Shown piece by piece: positions 32,437 to 43,599 of a DNA stretch of 64,000 nt (the first letter of the stretch is position 1; each line of letters opens with the position of its first letter). Location of the stretch: assembly GCF_003367395.1 (NCBI RefSeq), contig NZ_CP031417.1, forward strand, positions 3,720,001 to 3,784,000, in the 5' to 3' direction. The translations under genes were made by a program, and so were the position numbers. Source of the DNA: Pseudolabrys taiwanensis. Lineage in GTDB: Bacteria > Pseudomonadota > Alphaproteobacteria > Rhizobiales > Xanthobacteraceae. The notes below the pieces were generated by a model. It was not told where the DNA came from. It worked only from the letters and a program-made list of their open reading frames with translations, and did not search any database.

Positions 32437-33909
32437 TCAGTGGCCGCCGGTGTCGCCGGCAAGATTTGCGGTGCTCGATGCCGGCGCCGATGCGGGCGCG
32501 CCAGCCCCGGATATCGCCGCCGACAGATCGGCGCCGGCGAGCCAGAAGTCGCGCTGCGCTTCCACCGCCGCGACATTGGCGGCGATCTTTTGCCGCGCTT
32601 CCGCGAGCAGCGAGAAGACGTCGACCTGCATGGCGCCGTACCGCAGCATCATCTCGTCGGAGATGATCTTGCGCAGCGGCAACACTTCGCGCTGATAGCG
32701 TGTGGCGATGTCGTAGCTCAGGCGATAACCGCGATAGGCTTCGCGCGTCTGCGAGCGCGCATCGATCGCCTTCTGTGCCAGACGGTTCACCGCCTGCATG
32801 TAGCCCTGCTCGGCCTCCCGCACGCGCGCTTCGCCGAAGTCGAAGATCGGCACTTCCAAGGTCAGCGTGAAGCCGCGGCTGTGCGCGTGTTCGCCGGTTT
32901 CGCGGTTGTCGGTGATCTTATCGGCAAAGCCTGCTTCCAACACGTTGACGAACCGCGTCGCCTTGGTGAGCCCATAAGACTTGGCCAACATCGCGAGCTC
33001 GCTGCGCGCGATCTGCACGTCGACGCGCCGGTCGATCGTCTCCTGCTCCGCTTTCGGCAAAGCCAGAGTGCGTTTGGGCAAGGCCGGCAAGGAGGACGGC
33101 AGCGCGAAAGCAAGGTCCCCGCCGGACAGGCCAAGCGCGCGGATCAGGCGCTCACGCTCAGCATTGGCCCGCTGCTGCGCGCGCGTCAGCTCGTTCGACA
33201 GATCGGCGTGCAGCACCTGGTTGCGCGCCTGGTCGAGCTTGTTCATGGCGCCGCTCTCGCCCATGCGCTTGGACAGCTCGGACGTGGTCGCGGTGGCGGA
33301 CGTCGCTTCCGTCAGCAGGCGCACGAGCTGCCGGGCCGTCACGGCGCGGTAGTAGGCGCGCCGCGCTTCGGTCGCGACGCGTAAGGTTTCAAGCGCCGCC
33401 ACAAGTTGCGCGCGGCGGAAAAGCTCATTGGCGATTTCGGTGCGGGCCGGAAGCGTGGCCAGCGCGAGGATGCTGGCGACGATCTCGCGATCCAACTCGG
33501 CTTCGGCGGCGCCTGTCAGGCGCGTCGCCGACAGCGTCGGATTGGGCGGCAACGACTGCCGCACGCGCGCGGCATCGGCCATGCCCAGTTCGTTGTAGGC
33601 CGCCTGCAGCCCGCGATTGTTCACGAGCGCGATCTGAACCGCCGTATCCGCGGTCAGCGGCCGCTTGATGAGCCGGTCGACCGTGGCGCGCGCGGCATCG
33701 GCATCCGCATCGTCGCGAATGGCGACGACGTCCTTGCGCAGATGTTGCGCGGCAATGTCGGCGGGCACAGCCATGCCGCCGTCGGGTGAGAAAGTGGCGC
33801 AAGCCGGCAGCAGCAGCAAGGCAGAGAAGGTGACCGCGTGCGTTCCATAGCGCCACGGGTTCGGCTGCCGCCAGGATGCGGCCAGCCGCGAACAAAGTCG
33901 GGCAGACAT
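32437..33909 (-). CDS. TolC/CusC-type outer membrane lipoprotein
   Basis: The 490-residue protein has a lipobox (LLLPACAT, Cys near residue 37) and the repeated TolC helical domains, with long heptad-like stretches and PIFDFGEARVREAEQGYMQAV typical of the family. As part of a copper operon it probably forms the outer membrane channel for copper efflux, or serves the oxidase. No matching inner-membrane RND pump or adaptor gene is present, which is notable. It follows the small His-rich gene after 68 bases. Confidence 0.85.
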   Translation of the reverse strand: MSARLCSRLAASWRQPNPWRYGTHAVTFSALLLLPACATFSPDGGMAVPADIAAQHLRKDVVAIRDDADADAARATVDRLIKRPLTADTAVQIALVNNRGLQAAYNELGMADAARVRQSLPPNPTLSATRLTGAAEAELDREIVASILALATLPARTEIANELFRRAQLVAALETLRVATEARRAYYRAVTARQLVRLLTEATSATATTSELSKRMGESGAMNKLDQARNQVLHADLSNELTRAQQRANAERERLIRALGLSGGDLAFALPSSLPALPKRTLALPKAEQETIDRRVDVQIARSELAMLAKSYGLTKATRFVNVLEAGFADKITDNRETGEHAHSRGFTLTLEVPIFDFGEARVREAEQGYMQAVNRLAQKAIDARSQTREAYRGYRLSYDIATRYQREVLPLRKIISDEMMLRYGAMQVDVFSLLAEARQKIAANVAAVEAQRDFWLAGADLSAAISGAGAPASAPASSTANLAGDTGGH

Positions 33910-33977
33910 TGAATGTCCTCGTCCATCGATTGATGACAGGCACGCGCGACGGCTTCAGGCCGCGGCAGCGCCGGCGT

Positions 33978-34409
33978 TCAAAGCGACAGAAGAGATCGTG
34001 GTGGGCGGTCGATGCCGTCGACGGCGCGGCCGAGCAGGCTGGCCGTAACCGGCAGCGCGACTTCAGTGGTCGCGATGCGCCGCATATCCGACACGCCGAA
34101 AGCCGGCGGTGTCAGTGCGGTCACGCAGAACAGACCGCAGCATTTGGCCGGCACGGCCGAATCAGTGCTGTCGGTGGTTTGCGTGCCATGGTCCATGTGC
34201 TCGTGTGCCATGGCAGCGTAATCGCCAGTGCCGTGGTGGTGGCTGCGCGCCTGGCTGGCCACTTGCGGCGCTTCGCCCAACTCCAGGCAATGCGCCGGTG
34301 CGTTGCTGAAGGCGAAGGCGGCGACAGGCGACAACAGGAACAGCGCGAACAGAACGGCCATGAAGGCCGCCGCCCGCCGACGCCATTTGCTGGTTAACAG
34401 AACCAACAT
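33978..34409 (-). CDS. small His-rich membrane-anchored protein heading the copper operon
   Basis: The 143-residue product has an N-terminal hydrophobic segment (about residues 14-35, a signal peptide or anchor). The following region has HHH and HEHMDH metal-binding-like patches and a CCGLFC motif, with other Cys and His residues. This composition suggests copper or other metal binding. It is the first gene of the minus-strand copper operon. I recognise no named family with certainty (it resembles DUF2946/CopL-like proteins in size and composition). The ATG at 34409 lacks a clear Shine-Dalgarno, so the start is uncertain. Confidence 0.65.
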   Translation of the reverse strand: MLVLLTSKWRRRAAAFMAVLFALFLLSPVAAFAFSNAPAHCLELGEAPQVASQARSHHHGTGDYAAMAHEHMDHGTQTTDSTDSAVPAKCCGLFCVTALTPPAFGVSDMRRIATTEVALPVTASLLGRAVDGIDRPPRSLLSL

Positions 34410-34463
34410 CCCGGTCGAAACCGCCTTATCCGCTCAACGAGAACAACGGTGCTCTTTGCCCCG

Positions 34464-34494
34464 ACAACATGGCATTGTTGTGTGCCGGCCGGCA
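34464..34494. promoter_or_regulatory. two inverted repeats between the copper operon and hrcA
   Basis: ACAACA-TGGCAT-TGTTGT (34464-34481) is a perfect 6-base inverted repeat, followed by the 12-base palindrome TGCCGGCCGGCA (34483-34494). They lie 55-85 bases upstream of the first copper gene and 60-90 bases upstream of hrcA, where a copper-responsive operator would be expected. No regulator gene is adjacent. Confidence 0.45.
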
Positions 34495-34555
34495 AGTCCG
34501 GCTTGAACAAGCCCACGGCAATGGTCAATTCTTGGGGAGATACGAGGAGTTAGCG

Positions 34556-35641
34556 GTGGCGTCCCACGATATCCCCATCGGTGCGAATCCGGCGAGCCTC
34601 GCGGCGCTGAACGAGCGCTCGCGCGAGATCTTCCGGCAGATCGTCGAAAGCTACCTGGCGACCGGCGAGCCGGTCGGCTCGCGCAATCTGTCGCGCATCC
34701 TGCCGATCACCTTGTCGCCGGCCTCGGTCCGCAACGTCATGTCGGACCTGGAGCACGCCGGCCTGATCTTCGCCCCGCACACGTCGGCTGGCCGGTTGCC
34801 GACCGAGATGGGGCTACGCTTCTTTGTCGACGCGCTGATGCAGATCGGCGACCTGTCGGAATCCGACCGCCACTCGATCGAGGCGCAGGTGGCCGGCTCA
34901 GGCACACCGAAGTCGCTGGAGACGGTGCTCACCGAAGCGACGCAGATGCTGTCGGGCCTCACGCGCTCGGCCGGCGTCGTGCTGACGGCCAAGCACAATG
35001 TGCGGCTCAAGCACATCGAGTTCGTGCGGCTCGAGCCGGAACGCGCGCTCGCGGTGCTGGTCGGCGAGGACGGGCAGGTGGAAAACCGCGTGCTCAATGT
35101 GCCCGCCGGGCTGCCGACGTCGTCGCTCATCGAGGCGGGCAACTTCCTGAACGCGCGCCTGCGCGGCAAGACGCTCGCCGAACTGCGCGGCGAGATCGAA
35201 AAGGCGGTCGCCGAAGGCCAGGCCGAACTCGACCAGCTGACGCAGAAGGTGATTGCCGCGGGGCTGGCGAGCTGGTCGGGCGGCGCCGGCGACGACCGCC
35301 AGCTCATCGTCCGCGGCCACGCGCACCTTCTGGAGGATCTGCACGCGCTCGAGGACCTGGAGCGGGTGCGTTCCCTGTTCGACGCGCTGGAGACCAAGCG
35401 CGGCGTCATCGATTTGCTCGGCCGCGCCGAGCTGGCCGAGGGCGTGCGCATCTTCATCGGCTCGGAGAACAAGCTGTTCTCGCTGTCGGGTTCCTCGACC
35501 ATCGCCGCCCCCTACCGCGACAGCACCGGCCGCATCGTCGGCGTCATCGGCGTCATCGGCCCCACCCGCCTCAACTACGCCCGCGTCATCCCGATGGTGG
35601 ACTATACCGCCCGGGTGGTCACCCGGCTTCTATCCGGCTAA
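34556..35641 (+). CDS. hrcA: heat-inducible transcription repressor HrcA
   Basis: HrcA represses groE-type heat-shock operons by binding CIRCE elements. The 361-residue protein has the winged helix in [26 protein letters not shown] and [19 protein letters not shown], then [18 protein letters not shown], and the C-terminal GAF-like region with FIGSENKL and [23 protein letters not shown] choose the GTG at 34556 because GAGGAG lies just upstream; an ATG at 34469 would overlap the promoter region. It is followed by grpE. No CIRCE was found near either gene. Confidence 0.94.
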   Translation: MASHDIPIGANPASLAALNERSREIFRQIVESYLATGEPVGSRNLSRILPITLSPASVRNVMSDLEHAGLIFAPHTSAGRLPTEMGLRFFVDALMQIGDLSESDRHSIEAQVAGSGTPKSLETVLTEATQMLSGLTRSAGVVLTAKHNVRLKHIEFVRLEPERALAVLVGEDGQVENRVLNVPAGLPTSSLIEAGNFLNARLRGKTLAELRGEIEKAVAEGQAELDQLTQKVIAAGLASWSGGAGDDRQLIVRGHAHLLEDLHALEDLERVRSLFDALETKRGVIDLLGRAELAEGVRIFIGSENKLFSLSGSSTIAAPYRDSTGRIVGVIGVIGPTRLNYARVIPMVDYTARVVTRLLSG

Positions 35642-35724
35642 AGGCAGCCTGGAAGCTTGATTTTTCCGCCCGGAAACATGATATCCCGGGCCATCAAGCA
35701 ATTTTTGAGGATGGACCAAGCCCG

Positions 35725-36318
35725 ATGACGGATGAGACCGCGCATCAGCCCGAGAATGCTGGCACCGACGGCGCGCCGACGCAGCCGCAGGCGGCCGATC
35801 CCGTGGCCGAGGCCCGTCGCGAGGCCGCCGAGTACAAAGACAAGCTGCTGCGGACCTTGGCCGAGATGGAAAACCTGCGCCGGCGCACCGAGCGCGAGGT
35901 TGCGGACGCCCGTGCCTACAGCATCCGGAAATTCGCCGGCGACGTTCTCGCCGTGGCCGACAACATGCACCGCGCGCTCGAGACGATCGATCCGGCGGTG
36001 CGGGCCGCGGCCGACGCCAAGGTCAAGGCGCTGATCGAGGGCGTCGAGCTCACCGAGCGCGAGCTTCTCAATACGCTCGAGAAGAACGGCGTGCGCAAAT
36101 TTTCGCCGCAGGGTGAAAAGTTCGATCCCAACGTCCACCAGGCGATGTTCGAAATACCGACCGCCGACGTACCGTCGGGCCATGTCGCCCAGGTCATGCA
36201 GGCCGGCTACATGATCGGCGAGCGCGTGCTGCGTCCGGCCTTGGTCGGCGTTTCCAAGGGCGCGCCGAAGCAGGCACCGTCCAACAACAACGCGCCGTCG
36301 GACAACACAGCGAACTGA
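35725..36318 (+). CDS. grpE: nucleotide exchange factor GrpE
   Basis: GrpE releases ADP from DnaK. The 197-residue protein has an acidic N-terminus, a long coiled-coil with EYKDKLLRTLAEMENLRRRTERE, and the beta domain with NGVRKFSPQGEKFDPNVHQAMFEI, VAQVMQAGYMIGERVLRPALVGVSK. It starts 83 bases after hrcA and is probably cotranscribed with it. It converges tail-to-tail, 3 bases apart, with the next gene. Confidence 0.96.
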   Translation: MTDETAHQPENAGTDGAPTQPQAADPVAEARREAAEYKDKLLRTLAEMENLRRRTEREVADARAYSIRKFAGDVLAVADNMHRALETIDPAVRAAADAKVKALIEGVELTERELLNTLEKNGVRKFSPQGEKFDPNVHQAMFEIPTADVPSGHVAQVMQAGYMIGERVLRPALVGVSKGAPKQAPSNNNAPSDNTAN

Positions 36319-36321
36319 CCG

Positions 36322-37263
36322 CTACTTCGTATCGATCCCGTCGCGCACCGTCCGGAAGCGGGTGAACAAATCGTCCCATTGACCGGTGGGCGCGACGCCG
36401 ATGATGCGCATGAAGCCGCCGGCGCTGAAGCGCACCCATTGCACGAGCTTCAGCGGCTTGCCGTCGAGACCTTGGGCGTTCGCGCGGATTTCAAAGCCGG
36501 GCCAGCCGCCGACGCGCATCGACTCCGCCGATTGCACCTCGAGATTGCGCACCGGCGCCGCCGACAGCATGTCGCGTGCGAAGCGGCCGCGATCCGAAGG
36601 ATCGCTCGGACCGCCGCGGCCGATGCCGACGATCATGTAAGGATGCGCGCTGATGTTATCCGTCGGGCCGTCGACGAGGATGACGCCGCCTTCCGGCAGC
36701 ACCTGCATGACCCGAAAGCCGGCAAGATCGTTGAACTTGAACGGCAGGTAGCCGAGCTGCTCGTCGATGGGCGTCGGGCGGAACGTCACGCTTTGCAACG
36801 CCTTGCGCACCGCCTCCTCGGTATAGACGGCAAGCGCGTCCTCCGGCACTTCGACCGTAATGAGGGTGGTCAGATTGGGCACGCTGCTGCCGATGCCGGC
36901 CGTCGCCAAGAGTACCCATTTGCGCAGCTTGACGCCGTTCACCTCGCCGCGGCCGCTGATCAGAAAGCCCATGCCGGTCTCGAACGGAAAGGCTTCGCGC
37001 TTCACGTCCTTCAGGGCGGATTGGCCGCTGCCGAACGCTGCCGACTCGAGGTCCGAATAGGCGCCGCCGGGCAGGTCGAGAATGGTAATGGCGACCTTGC
37101 GATCGGTGTCCTCGAAGCCGGGAAAGCGCTTGCTGGGCGTGGCGTTACCGGGCGGGTCGAGCCCGATCCGCGAGCCGGGCGGATAAAGGACTTCGGCGTG
37201 CGCCGATAGCACGGTCGCCGCGAAGAACGCGGCCAGGAGTACGATAGAGCGGCATAGCGCCAT
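36322..37263 (-). CDS. secreted protein of unknown function
   Basis: The 313-residue product starts with a Sec signal peptide (MALCRSIVLLAAFFAATVLS-AHAE). The mature protein shows two similar halves in outline (PGFEDTDRKVAITILDLPGGAY and LAGFRVMQVLPEGGVILVDGP), each followed by a membrane-free alpha/beta-like stretch, which suggests an internal duplication. I recognise no named domain. It is conserved-looking by codon use. It sits between grpE and dnaK on the opposite strand, breaking up the heat-shock cluster. A start at 37584 is possible in frame but would have no signal peptide at its N-terminus. Confidence 0.75.
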   Translation of the reverse strand: MALCRSIVLLAAFFAATVLSAHAEVLYPPGSRIGLDPPGNATPSKRFPGFEDTDRKVAITILDLPGGAYSDLESAAFGSGQSALKDVKREAFPFETGMGFLISGRGEVNGVKLRKWVLLATAGIGSSVPNLTTLITVEVPEDALAVYTEEAVRKALQSVTFRPTPIDEQLGYLPFKFNDLAGFRVMQVLPEGGVILVDGPTDNISAHPYMIVGIGRGGPSDPSDRGRFARDMLSAAPVRNLEVQSAESMRVGGWPGFEIRANAQGLDGKPLKLVQWVRFSAGGFMRIIGVAPTGQWDDLFTRFRTVRDGIDTK

Positions 37264-37540
37264 GGAACGCCGACCTTCCCGGCTGGCGGGTTTTTGGTCC
37301 CAAATCGCCAACCTGAAACCTGAGTAACCGGACGAAGAAGGCCATGCAATGACCGAGCAGCCCGCGGGCCATGCCGCGGTCTTTCTGCGGGCAGCGTTAA
37401 CGACGCCGGCCGCCGGCCTCTGAGGCCTTATGCCGGCGCATCCTCGCCGAACGATCGCTGCGGGCGCCGCCGATCCCGTCGGAGGGGCACCCGAGACATG
37501 GCCAAGCGACCCGGCCGCTCGCGGATTCGTGAGCAGCCGA
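37264..37540. other. intergenic region with no gene seen
   Basis: I find no convincing coding sequence, tRNA or repeat here. It must carry the promoter of the minus-strand secreted protein. The only notable structure is a GC-rich run of short inverted repeats near 37400-37440 (GCCGGCC/GGCC, AGGCC). Confidence 0.5.
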
Positions 37541-37568
37541 CTTGCGGCCCCTAGGGGCCCTCCTATAT
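37541..37568 (+). promoter_or_regulatory. RpoH (sigma32)-type heat-shock promoter of dnaK
   Basis: CTTG (37541-37544), 17 bases, then CCTATAT (37562-37568) fits the alphaproteobacterial RpoH consensus CTTG-N17-CYTAT. It lies about 140 bases upstream of dnaK. The spacer contains the perfect 14-base palindrome GGCCCCTAGGGGCC (37546-37559), which could be a binding site for another regulator. Confidence 0.75.
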
Positions 37569-37602
37569 GAGCCATGAGCCGCAAAACCAGCGGTGAATCG
37601 CG

Positions 37603-37620
37603 TATCCAGGGGGCTGGATA
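37603..37620 (+). promoter_or_regulatory. hairpin in the dnaK leader
   Basis: TATCCAG (37603-37609) pairs perfectly with CTGGATA (37614-37620) around GGGG, inside the predicted dnaK 5' untranslated region. It might affect mRNA stability or act in temperature response; the ribosome site at about 37692 is not in this stem. Confidence 0.4.
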
Positions 37621-37705
37621 GGGGATCAGCGGATGAGCCGACGTTCCCCCTTTGGGCGCTTATCAGGGCCCACCCGGCCTGCCGCAAAAGAGAGGAATTA
37701 ACATC

Positions 37706-39619
<1,914 letters not shown>

Positions 39620-39661
39620 CGTTAGTCGCTGATTGGCGATGCGCGCGGCGCGTGCACGGCT

Positions 39662-39780
39662 CACCTCCCCCCTTGCGGGGGAGGTCGACCGCGAAGCGGT
39701 TGGGACGGGGGTTGTTTGTTGCAATGCCTCGCTTGACTGCTTACCCCCCTCCCTAACCCTCCCCCGCAAGGGGGGAGGGA
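39662..39780. repeat. dispersed palindromic repeat, family D copy 1
   Basis: CACCTCCCCCCTTGCGGGGG opens the element and CCCTCCCCCGCAAGGGGGGA closes it, in inverted orientation, with CGACCGCGAAGCGGTTGGGA inside. It lies within the dnaK-dnaJ operon and so is probably transcribed; it could limit dnaJ expression relative to dnaK or protect the dnaK 3' end. Confidence 0.8.
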
Positions 39781-39831
39781 ATGCGCCTCGCCCGCGGCGA
39801 TGCTGCGCCTCAGTCGGGTAGAGACAGCCAC

Positions 39832-40986
39832 ATGTCCAAACGCGATTACTACGAAGTGTTGGGCGTTGAGCGCACCTGCACCGAGGTCGAGCTCAAGGCT
39901 GCCTTCCGCAAGCTCGCGATGCAGTATCACCCGGATCGCAATCCGGGCGACAACGACTGCGAACACAAGTTCAAGGAAATCAACGAAGCCTATGACGTCC
40001 TGAAGGACGGCGACAAGCGCGCTGCCTATGACCGCTTCGGCCACGCCGCGTTCGAGCAGGGCGGCATGGGCGGTGGACCCGGCTTCGGTGCCGATTTCGG
40101 CACGACCTTCGCCGACATCTTCGAAGGCATCTTCGGCATGGGCGGCGCGCAGCAGCGCGGCCGCAGCGGCGGACGCGAGCGCGGCTCCGATCTCCGCTAC
40201 AACATGGAGATCACGATCGAGGAAGCGTACGAGGGCAAGACCGCACAGGTGCGCATTCCGACCTCGGTCACCTGCGAAAGCTGCTCAGGCTCCGGCGCCA
40301 AGCCCGGCACCAAGCCGAAGACCTGCGCCACCTGCGGCGGCATGGGCAAGGTTCGCCACGCCCAAGGCTTCTTCACGCTCGAACGCACCTGTCCAACCTG
40401 CCAGGGCCGCGGTCAGGTGATCGAAGATCCGTGCAAGGCCTGCGGTGGCGCTGGCCGCGTGATGCGCGAGCGCACCCTGTCCGTCAACATTCCGGCCGGC
40501 GTCGAGGATGGTACCCGTATCCGCCTGGCCGGCGAAGGCGAAGCCGGCGTGCGCGGCGGCCCCCCCGGCGACCTCTATATTTTCCTGTCGCTGGCGCCTC
40601 ACGAGTTCTTCCAGCGCGACGGCGCCGATCTGCACTGCCGCGTGCCGATCTCGATGGTGACGGCCGCCCTCGGCGGCGACTTCGAGGTTCCCGCGATCGA
40701 AGGCGGCAAGGCCAAGGTGAAGGTCCCCGCCGGCACGCAAACCGGCCGCCGCTTCCGGCTGACCGGTAAAGGGATGCCGGTCCTCCGCTCAAAACAGATG
40801 GGCGACATGTACGTGCAGGTCGTGGTGGAAACGCCGCAAAACCTCAGTAAAAAGCAACGCGATCTCCTGGCCGAGTTTCACAAGCTCTCGTCCGAGGAGA
40901 ACCAGCCGGAATCGGCAGGTTTCTTCAGCCGCGTCCGGGAATTCCTGGACGGGCTCGGAAATCGCGGGGCGCAACCCGAGCAGTGA
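39832..40986 (+). CDS. dnaJ: co-chaperone DnaJ (Hsp40)
   Basis: DnaJ stimulates DnaK ATPase. The 384-residue protein has the J domain ([21 protein letters not shown] with HPD at about residues 32-34), a Gly/Phe-rich stretch, four zinc-finger repeats of the CxxCxGxG type ([32 protein letters not shown]) and the C-terminal substrate domains. The ATG at 39832 gives the usual [11 protein letters not shown] start. A family D repeat separates it from dnaK. Confidence 0.97.
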   Translation: MSKRDYYEVLGVERTCTEVELKAAFRKLAMQYHPDRNPGDNDCEHKFKEINEAYDVLKDGDKRAAYDRFGHAAFEQGGMGGGPGFGADFGTTFADIFEGIFGMGGAQQRGRSGGRERGSDLRYNMEITIEEAYEGKTAQVRIPTSVTCESCSGSGAKPGTKPKTCATCGGMGKVRHAQGFFTLERTCPTCQGRGQVIEDPCKACGGAGRVMRERTLSVNIPAGVEDGTRIRLAGEGEAGVRGGPPGDLYIFLSLAPHEFFQRDGADLHCRVPISMVTAALGGDFEVPAIEGGKAKVKVPAGTQTGRRFRLTGKGMPVLRSKQMGDMYVQVVVETPQNLSKKQRDLLAEFHKLSSEENQPESAGFFSRVREFLDGLGNRGAQPEQ

Positions 40987-41066
40987 CCTTGACCCCTCGC
41001 CCCGCGGGCGATACCCCTGAAAGGCTCGGGGTTTAGCCCCGTACGACAGTACGCGTGACCTGCAGC

Positions 41067-41669
41067 ATGTCCTCGCCCTCCTTCGCCCGCGTTGCCAAGA
41101 AGCCGCTGCGCCTCGATGACGAGGTGGCCTTCATCCGCTCTTGGATGGAAAAGCCGCTGCGTACCGGCGCTGTGATGCCGTCGAGCAAAGCGCTCGCGCG
41201 CACAATGGCGGGTTATGTCGATCCGCAATCCACCGGCCCTGTCATCGAGCTCGGTCCCGGCACCGGTCCGGTGACGGAAGCACTCGTGCAACACGGCGTC
41301 GACCCCAAGCGTCTGGTGCTGGTCGAGTTCAATCCGGACTTCTGTCGTCTGCTGCGCGCGCGTTATCCGGAAGCGACGATCGTTCAGGGCGACGCCTATC
41401 GGCTGCGCCGTCTGCTTGAGGCCACGGTGCGTGAGCCGGCCGCGGCGGTGGTCTCCGGTTTGCCGCTGATGACCAAGCCGCTGCGCACGCGCTTGCGCTT
41501 GATCGCCGACGCGATGTCGCTGCTGCAACAGAGCGCACCGTTCATCCAATTCACCTATGCGATGATGCCGCCGATCCCGAAGGCGCTTTCCAGCATTACC
41601 GCCGAGCCGTCCAATCTCATCTGGCTCAATCTGCCGCCGGCCCGCGTGTGGGTTTATCGCGGGCAGTAA
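41067..41669 (+). CDS. pmtA: phosphatidylethanolamine N-methyltransferase, PmtA type
   Basis: PmtA methylates phosphatidylethanolamine toward phosphatidylcholine with S-adenosylmethionine. The protein of about 200 residues has WMEKPLRTGAVMPSSKALARTMA, the SAM-binding VIELGPGTGPVTEAL and VEFNPDFCRLLRARYP, then VVSGLPLMTKPLRTR and FIQFTYAMMPPIP, the pattern of rhizobial PmtA (also resembling rRNA dimethyladenosine transferases). The ATG at 41067 or the GTG at 41055 could be the start; neither has a clear Shine-Dalgarno. It lies 80 bases after dnaJ. Confidence 0.85.
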   Translation: MSSPSFARVAKKPLRLDDEVAFIRSWMEKPLRTGAVMPSSKALARTMAGYVDPQSTGPVIELGPGTGPVTEALVQHGVDPKRLVLVEFNPDFCRLLRARYPEATIVQGDAYRLRRLLEATVREPAAAVVSGLPLMTKPLRTRLRLIADAMSLLQQSAPFIQFTYAMMPPIPKALSSITAEPSNLIWLNLPPARVWVYRGQ

Positions 41670-41693
41670 GTTCGTCTGGCACTGCCCATCCAC

Positions 41694-41816
41694 CGTCATG
41701 CCCGGCCTTGTGCCGGGCATCCACGTCTTTAGGCTAGCCTGATATTCAAGTCGTGGATGGCCGGGACATAAGGGCGTTCACGCCCGTCTTCGACGGGCTA
41801 TGCCCGGCCATGACGA
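41694..41816. repeat. dispersed palindromic repeat, family C copy 2
   Basis: CGTCATGCCCGGCCTTGTGC and GGGCATCCACG on the left are matched on the right by CGTGGATGGCCGGGACATAA and GGGCTATGCCCGGCCATGACG. It lies between pmtA and the flavin reductase gene and ends 16 bases before that gene's ATG. Confidence 0.78.
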
Positions 41817-41831
41817 AGGTAGGACTTGGCA

Positions 41832-42413
41832 ATGACCAATCCGAAAATCCTCGTGCTGTCCGGCTCCCTGCGCACCGGCTCGCACAACACGCGGCTGGCG
41901 GCGCTGGCGACGAAAGAGCTGACGCTGCTCGATGCCGCTGTCACGCGCATCTCGCTGCAGGACTATCTGCTGCCGCTTTACGATCCCGACCTCGATGCGC
42001 GCAACGGTCAGCCCGCGAATGCGCTGAAGCTCAAGCAGATGTTCGCCGCGCATCACGGCGTCTTTATTGCGAGCCCGGAATACGTTGCGTCGGTTACGCC
42101 GCTTTTGAAGAACATGATCGACTGGGTCTCGCGCGTGCGCGAACGCGGCGATCCGCTCTACGCGGCTTTCAAAGGACGCGTCTTCGCGATCGCAAGCGCC
42201 TCGACGGAGCGCAGCGGCGGCCACCTTTCGCTGATGGCGCTGCGACAAATCCTCGAGCTGGGCTGTGGGGCGCTGGTGATCCCGGAGCAGGTCGCCATCC
42301 CGCAGGCGGACACAGCTTTTGACACCATGGACAATATCGCCGAGGTGGGGCTCGCCAATCAGTTCCGGGCGCAGCTCGCCCATCTGGTCGAGATGGCGCA
42401 GCTGATGCGATAG
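41832..42413 (+). CDS. NADPH-dependent FMN reductase family protein
   Basis: The 193-residue flavodoxin-like protein has the flavin phosphate-binding motif VLSGSLRTGSHNTRL near the N-terminus, LPLYDPDLDAR, and FIASPEYVASVTPLLKNMIDWVSR, typical of the SsuE/ChrR/azoreductase group. The substrate is unknown. AGGACT lies eight bases upstream of the ATG at 41832. It is a stand-alone gene between a repeat and pyrF. Confidence 0.9.
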   Translation: MTNPKILVLSGSLRTGSHNTRLAALATKELTLLDAAVTRISLQDYLLPLYDPDLDARNGQPANALKLKQMFAAHHGVFIASPEYVASVTPLLKNMIDWVSRVRERGDPLYAAFKGRVFAIASASTERSGGHLSLMALRQILELGCGALVIPEQVAIPQADTAFDTMDNIAEVGLANQFRAQLAHLVEMAQLMR

Positions 42414-42452
42414 CGATTGGAACCAAGGCGCGAGCGACCCGCGCGGCGGGCT

Positions 42453-42471
42453 CCTCTGCCTCAGGCAGAGG
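42453..42471 (+). promoter_or_regulatory. perfect hairpin upstream of pyrF
   Basis: CCTCTGCC (42453-42460) pairs with GGCAGAGG (42464-42471) around TCA. It ends about 48 bases before the pyrF start. No T run follows. It may be a leftover terminator of the upstream gene or a leader element. Confidence 0.35.
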
Positions 42472-42518
42472 TGACGCGAGCGTAGGAAAGGCATTCGAAG
42501 CCAAATGAGGAGCAAAGC

Positions 42519-43220
42519 GTGAGCGTAAATGCGAGAGAGCGGCTGATCGTGGCGCTCGATCTGCCGACGGTGAAAGCGGCGGAAGACATGGTGATGCGGC
42601 TTGGCGACACCGTGTCGTTCTACAAGATCGGTTATCAGCTCGCCTTCGCCGGCGGTCTGCCTTTCGCCGCCGGACTGATCGCCGCCGGCAAACAAGTGTT
42701 CCTCGATCTCAAGCTGCACGACATCGGCAACACCGTGCAGAAGGGCGTCGAAGCCGTCGCGCAGATGGGCGCCACCTTTCTCACCGTGCATGCTTATCCG
42801 CAGACGATGAAAGCGGCTGTCGAAGGCAAGCAAGGTTCGACCTTGCGCATCCTCGGCGTGACCGTGCTCACCTCCTATGACGACAGCGATCTCGCCGCGG
42901 CCGGCTTCGACATGACCGTCGGCGAACTGGTCGCGGCGCGCGCGGCGCAGGCGCGCGACATGGGTGTCGACGGCCTCGTCTGTTCGCCCGAGGAGGCCAC
43001 CAATCTGCGCGGCGTCATCGCGCCGAGCATGGTGCTGGTGACGCCCGGCATCCGGCCGGCGGGCAGCGCCACCGGCGACCAGAAACGCATCATGACGCCG
43101 GCCAAAGCCATTCAGGCGGGCGCCGACTATCTCGTCGTCGGCCGGCCGGTGGTGGAAGCACGCGATCCGAAAGCTGCCGCCGACCAGATCGTCGGCGAAA
43201 TCGAACAGGCGAGCGCGTAA
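42519..43220 (+). CDS. pyrF: orotidine 5'-phosphate decarboxylase
   Basis: PyrF makes UMP from OMP. The 233-residue protein has [16 protein letters not shown], the catalytic KxxDIxxT-like [47 protein letters not shown] and DYLVVGRPV. It starts with GTG preceded by GAGGAGC. It is followed 16 bases later by a DUF1330 gene. Confidence 0.97.
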   Translation: MSVNARERLIVALDLPTVKAAEDMVMRLGDTVSFYKIGYQLAFAGGLPFAAGLIAAGKQVFLDLKLHDIGNTVQKGVEAVAQMGATFLTVHAYPQTMKAAVEGKQGSTLRILGVTVLTSYDDSDLAAAGFDMTVGELVAARAAQARDMGVDGLVCSPEEATNLRGVIAPSMVLVTPGIRPAGSATGDQKRIMTPAKAIQAGADYLVVGRPVVEARDPKAAADQIVGEIEQASA

Positions 43221-43236
43221 GCGCGAGGAGAACATC

Positions 43237-43539
43237 ATGGCCAAGGGCTATTGGATCGGGCGCGTCGAGGTGCACAACGACGAGGGCTACAAGCCTTACG
43301 CCGCCGCCAATCCGGCGATCTTCAAGAAGTTCGGCGGCCGTTTCATCGTGCGCGGCGGCCCGTTCGAGAACCCGGAAGGCGACGCACGCTCGCGCAATGT
43401 GGTGATCGAGTTCCCCGACTACGCCAGTGCGCTCGCCTGCTATAATTCGCCGGAATACCAGGCCAACATCAAGGTGCGGCAGCCGCACTCGTTCGCCGAC
43501 CTGGTCATCATCGAGGGCTACGACGGCCCGCAGCCCTAG
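43237..43539 (+). CDS. DUF1330 family protein
   Basis: The 100-residue protein (KGYWIGRVEVHNDEGYKPYA, GRFIVRGGPFENPEG, VVIEFPDYASALACYNSPEYQ) fits DUF1330, a dimeric ferredoxin-like fold related to stress-response dimeric alpha/beta barrels. The function is unknown. It starts 16 bases after pyrF with GAGGAG upstream and precedes dapB by 60 bases, so it may be in one transcript with both. Confidence 0.9.
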   Translation: MAKGYWIGRVEVHNDEGYKPYAAANPAIFKKFGGRFIVRGGPFENPEGDARSRNVVIEFPDYASALACYNSPEYQANIKVRQPHSFADLVIIEGYDGPQP

Positions 43540-43599
43540 GGGTGACAGGGCGGACCTCGCCCCGCTATACCCTCCCGGCACAGGCCGGGAGCGGAAGCA

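Noticed and set aside
34410..37705. CIRCE elements near hrcA-grpE and dnaK
   Set aside because: No TTAGCACTC-N9-GAGTGCTAA or close variant is visible; dnaK has an RpoH-type promoter instead.
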